From Arenibacter sp. P308M17 (GTDB lineage: Bacteria; Bacteroidota; Bacteroidia; Flavobacteriales; Flavobacteriaceae): a stretch of DNA of 64,000 nucleotides. Below the pieces are notes generated by a model. That model made no database searches. It had not been told where the DNA came from and saw only the letters and a list, made by a program, of their open reading frames with translations. The translations under genes and the position numbers were made by a program. Of the stretch, positions 62,296 to 64,000 are shown in pieces; position 1 is the stretch's first letter; each line of letters starts with the position of its first letter. The stretch spans positions 372,001 through 436,000 of the forward strand of contig NZ_QVON01000004.1 in the NCBI RefSeq assembly GCF_003426735.1, written 5' to 3'.

Positions 62296-63294
62296 TTATA
62301 TTTTATGTTTTACAAATGGGTAGTCCTCTTGATCGTATACCATATCATATAATTGGTTTATAGGTGGATAATCCGATTCTTCCGCAAATTTTTCACATTC
62401 CGAAACCAACTTTTTAACCCGGGTATCTATCTCCTTTATCTGAGCATCGCTAGCATATTTGTTTTCCTTGATCGTAGCCAATACTTGGGTTATAGGATCT
62501 ATCTTCTTGTACTCTTCCACCTCTTCTTTGGTCCTATAATGCTGGGCATCGGACATGGAGTGCCCTCTGTACCTATACGTCTTCATTTCCAAAAAGGTAG
62601 GACCGCCTCCCGATCTGGCACGTTCAATGGCCTTGCTCATTTCTTTGGCAACGGTTACGGGATCCATCCCATCTACCGGCCCACAGGGCATTTCATATCC
62701 CAATCCCAGTTTCCAAATTTCTGTTGAATGCGAAGTTCTTGCTACCGAAGTTCCCATGGCATACCCATTGTTCTCGCATACAAAGACGACCGGTAATTGC
62801 CAAAGCATTGCCAAGTTAAAACTTTCATGGAGCGATCCTTGTCTTACCGCCCCATCTCCCATATAACAAAGGGTAACGGCATCCCTTTTAAAGTACTTAT
62901 CGGCAAAGGCCAATCCGGCACCCAATGGGATCTGGCCACCAACTATACCATGGCCACCATAAAAACGATGTTCTTTGGAAAAAATATGCATAGATCCCCC
63001 CATGCCTTTGGAGGTTCCCGTAACCTTACCGTACAGTTCCGCCATAACCTTTCTGGGGTCAACTCCCATACCTATTGGCTGAACGTGATTCCTATACGCA
63101 GTTATCATTCTATCCTTGGTGAGGTCCATTGCATGCAATGCCCCTGCAAGAACAGCTTCCTGACCATTGTAAAGATGTAAAAATCCACGAACTTTTTGTT
63201 GAATATAGACGGCAGCCAGTTTATCTTCAAACTTTCTCCAGAATAACATGTCCTCATACCATTTTAGGTAGACCTCTTTGGTTATTTTTTCCAT
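62296..63294 (-). CDS. pdhA: Pyruvate dehydrogenase E1, alpha subunit
   Basis: A 332-residue thiamine-diphosphate subunit. The ThDP motif spans GDG (146-148) to NN (175-176) in CYMGDGAVRQGSLHESFNLAM...CENN. The phosphorylation-loop-like YRYRGHSMSDAQHYR and GGSMHIFSKEHRFYGGHGIVGGQIPLGAG are also typical. The start MEKITKEVYLKWYEDM was chosen over a 22-residue upstream extension. pdhC follows in the same operon; the partner E1 beta gene is at 14323-15303. Confidence 0.95.
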   Translation of the reverse strand: MEKITKEVYLKWYEDMLFWRKFEDKLAAVYIQQKVRGFLHLYNGQEAVLAGALHAMDLTKDRMITAYRNHVQPIGMGVDPRKVMAELYGKVTGTSKGMGGSMHIFSKEHRFYGGHGIVGGQIPLGAGLAFADKYFKRDAVTLCYMGDGAVRQGSLHESFNLAMLWQLPVVFVCENNGYAMGTSVARTSHSTEIWKLGLGYEMPCGPVDGMDPVTVAKEMSKAIERARSGGGPTFLEMKTYRYRGHSMSDAQHYRTKEEVEEYKKIDPITQVLATIKENKYASDAQIKEIDTRVKKLVSECEKFAEESDYPPINQLYDMVYDQEDYPFVKHKI

Positions 63295-63357
63295 TAATTG
63301 ATAATTTATGTAGTAATTCGCTTTGCTCGGAAACAAGTTCAATGCAAAAACGGAAAA

Positions 63358-63365
63358 CAAAAATA
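63358..63365 (-). promoter_or_regulatory. -7 box of pdhA-pdhC operon (TATTTTTG)
   Basis: This is an exact TAnnTTTG, 63 nt before the pdhA start codon. It lies in the first codons of the longer alternative reading frame, which supports the shorter start. Confidence 0.5.
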
Positions 63366-63655
63366 CATATATAAATCAATAGGAAAAAAAATTAAATCAA
63401 AAGCTTCCCATAAAGCGATGGTATAAAACAAAATAGGGAACAGTTAAGGAATTGGTCAGAACTTAAAATAAAACTACCAAACAATCAAATTACATACCTG
63501 CCCACCGAAAAAGACAGGCCTGTCTGGCCAACAAAGACAGGGGTTTTGGAAAGGAATGGAATTCCTTGGCATTAACCGATAGACAATTTAGCAGTGCACA
63601 GTGAAATACACTTTTTTTGCCGACTGTAAACTGCTACTGCCTACTTCTTCTTGCA
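63366..63655. other. Gene-free spacer between pdhA and cdd
   Basis: About 290 nt with A/T-rich DNA, the tandem palindromic repeat at 63498-63540 and a degenerate ACTGC-type heptad stretch near 63625-63645. No gene or clear control site is seen. Confidence 0.5.
63498..63540. repeat. Two tandem CCTGCC/GGCAGG-family units
   Basis: A 22-nt unit (CCTGCCCACCGAAAAAGA then CAGG) is followed immediately by a second of ~21-23 nt (CCTGTCTGGCCAAC...). The junction AGACAGGCCTGTCT is a perfect 14-bp palindrome. The preceding ATTACATAC resembles the flank of the copy at 49961. Confidence 0.6.
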
Positions 63656-64000
63656 CTAACCCAGGAAGGTACCATTAAAGGCCAAGGGAAGAATGTCCGA
63701 AACGGAAGTACATTTTAAAATCTCTCCCGTTTCCCCGGACATGATTATTGCAATAGGCCTCGATTGCCTTATTTCATATTCCGAAATGGATTGCCTACAA
63801 TTACCACAAGGGGCGGCAGGCCTATCCACCACAAAATTTTTGGAGGTGGCACTGATGGCAATGGTTTTGATACCAATACCGGGAAATTTTGCGGAAGCGT
63901 AAAATAAGGCCACTCTTTCTGCGCACAGACCAGAAGGATAGGAGGCATTTTCTTGATTATTGCCAATTATAATTTCATCGTTATCCAATAATACCGCGGC
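63656..64000 (-). CDS. cdd: Cytidine deaminase, 5' part outside window
   Basis: The last 114 codons are present; the frame continues past the right edge. The zinc site is Cys-Ala-Glu in GLCAERVALFYAS and PCGNCRQ, as in tetrameric cytidine deaminases that use three cysteines. The NQENASYPSGLCAER and LLPLAF-type end (DILPLAFNGTFLG) are also typical. It converts cytidine and deoxycytidine to uridines in salvage. Confidence 0.93.
   Translation of the reverse strand, partial: AAVLLDNDEIIIGNNQENASYPSGLCAERVALFYASAKFPGIGIKTIAISATSKNFVVDRPAAPCGNCRQSISEYEIRQSRPIAIIMSGETGEILKCTSVSDILPLAFNGTFLG

Noticed and set aside
1-64000. tRNA, rRNA, tmRNA, prophage or defence island
   Set aside because: I scanned spacers on both strands and saw no cloverleaf, rRNA segment, integrase, transposase or known defence gene. 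Small RNA genes could still be missed by eye.

Overview
The window is chromosomal DNA of a member of Bacteroidota, almost certainly a (probably marine) Flavobacteriaceae. The signs are SprA/SusC-era Bacteroidota families (DUF5686, DUF4136, PafA phosphatase, the very large alpha-2-macroglobulin), family-specific gene fusions (MetX-ThrA and Hpt-Adk), an AT-rich base composition with flavobacterial codon use, and repeated use of the Bacteroidota -7 promoter box TAnnTTTG. I see no rRNA, tRNA, CRISPR array, prophage, or transposase gene. Gene content is mostly core metabolism; the unusual material lies in the regulatory RNAs and in the spacers between genes.

Layout: 0-7 kb is a minus-strand methionine/SAM region: metK behind a SAM-II-type riboswitch with a long hairpin-bearing loop, then metY behind a canonical SAM-I riboswitch, a trifunctional metX-thrA fusion and the start of a metZ-like gene. 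7.5-22.5 kb holds a deoxynucleoside kinase, membrane and soluble pyrophosphatases, a DUF5686 outer-membrane protein, the pyruvate dehydrogenase E1 beta gene, etfBA, a DUF151 nuclease-like protein, a nucleoside transporter, an NDH-2-like oxidoreductase and thyA. 22.5-34 kb holds a CBM48-type protein, a class V aminotransferase, a 2TM protein, folA (GTG start, overlapping), murI, mpl and a 2025-residue alpha-2-macroglobulin. 34-43 kb holds a DUF4136 lipoprotein, obg, an hpt-adk fusion, purKE, an M3 peptidase, a PH-domain protein, a rhodanese lipoprotein and an ECF sigma factor with a small ZAS-type anti-sigma candidate. 43-56.5 kb holds a UbiA-like membrane protein, gcvP, a KAS III/methyltransferase/glycosyltransferase group, pafA, mlaEF, a DUF389 protein, manC and sprT. 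57-64 kb holds an AI-2E family transporter, an HAD/SDR/M28 operon, the pdhA-pdhC operon and the 3' part of cdd.

Functionally, the first 7 kb links aspartate to homoserine, homocysteine and SAM synthesis, with SAM sensed by two different RNA classes. The pyruvate dehydrogenase complex is encoded in two places about 45 kb apart. Folate and nucleotide genes (thyA, folA, purK, purE, hpt-adk, dnk, cdd) are scattered through the window.

The spacers carry four repeat types: (1) a ~165 bp MITE-like element with terminal inverted repeats and a conserved internal hairpin (two ~94% identical copies, plus diverged ones); (2) a 20-23 bp palindrome of the type CCTGCC...GGCAGG, for which a filled and an empty site can be compared; (3) a CCCGATAATTATCGGG palindrome that is part of a duplicated 5' leader; and (4) degenerate heptanucleotide arrays. 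All promoters, terminators and RNA structures below were read by eye, without folding or database searches.
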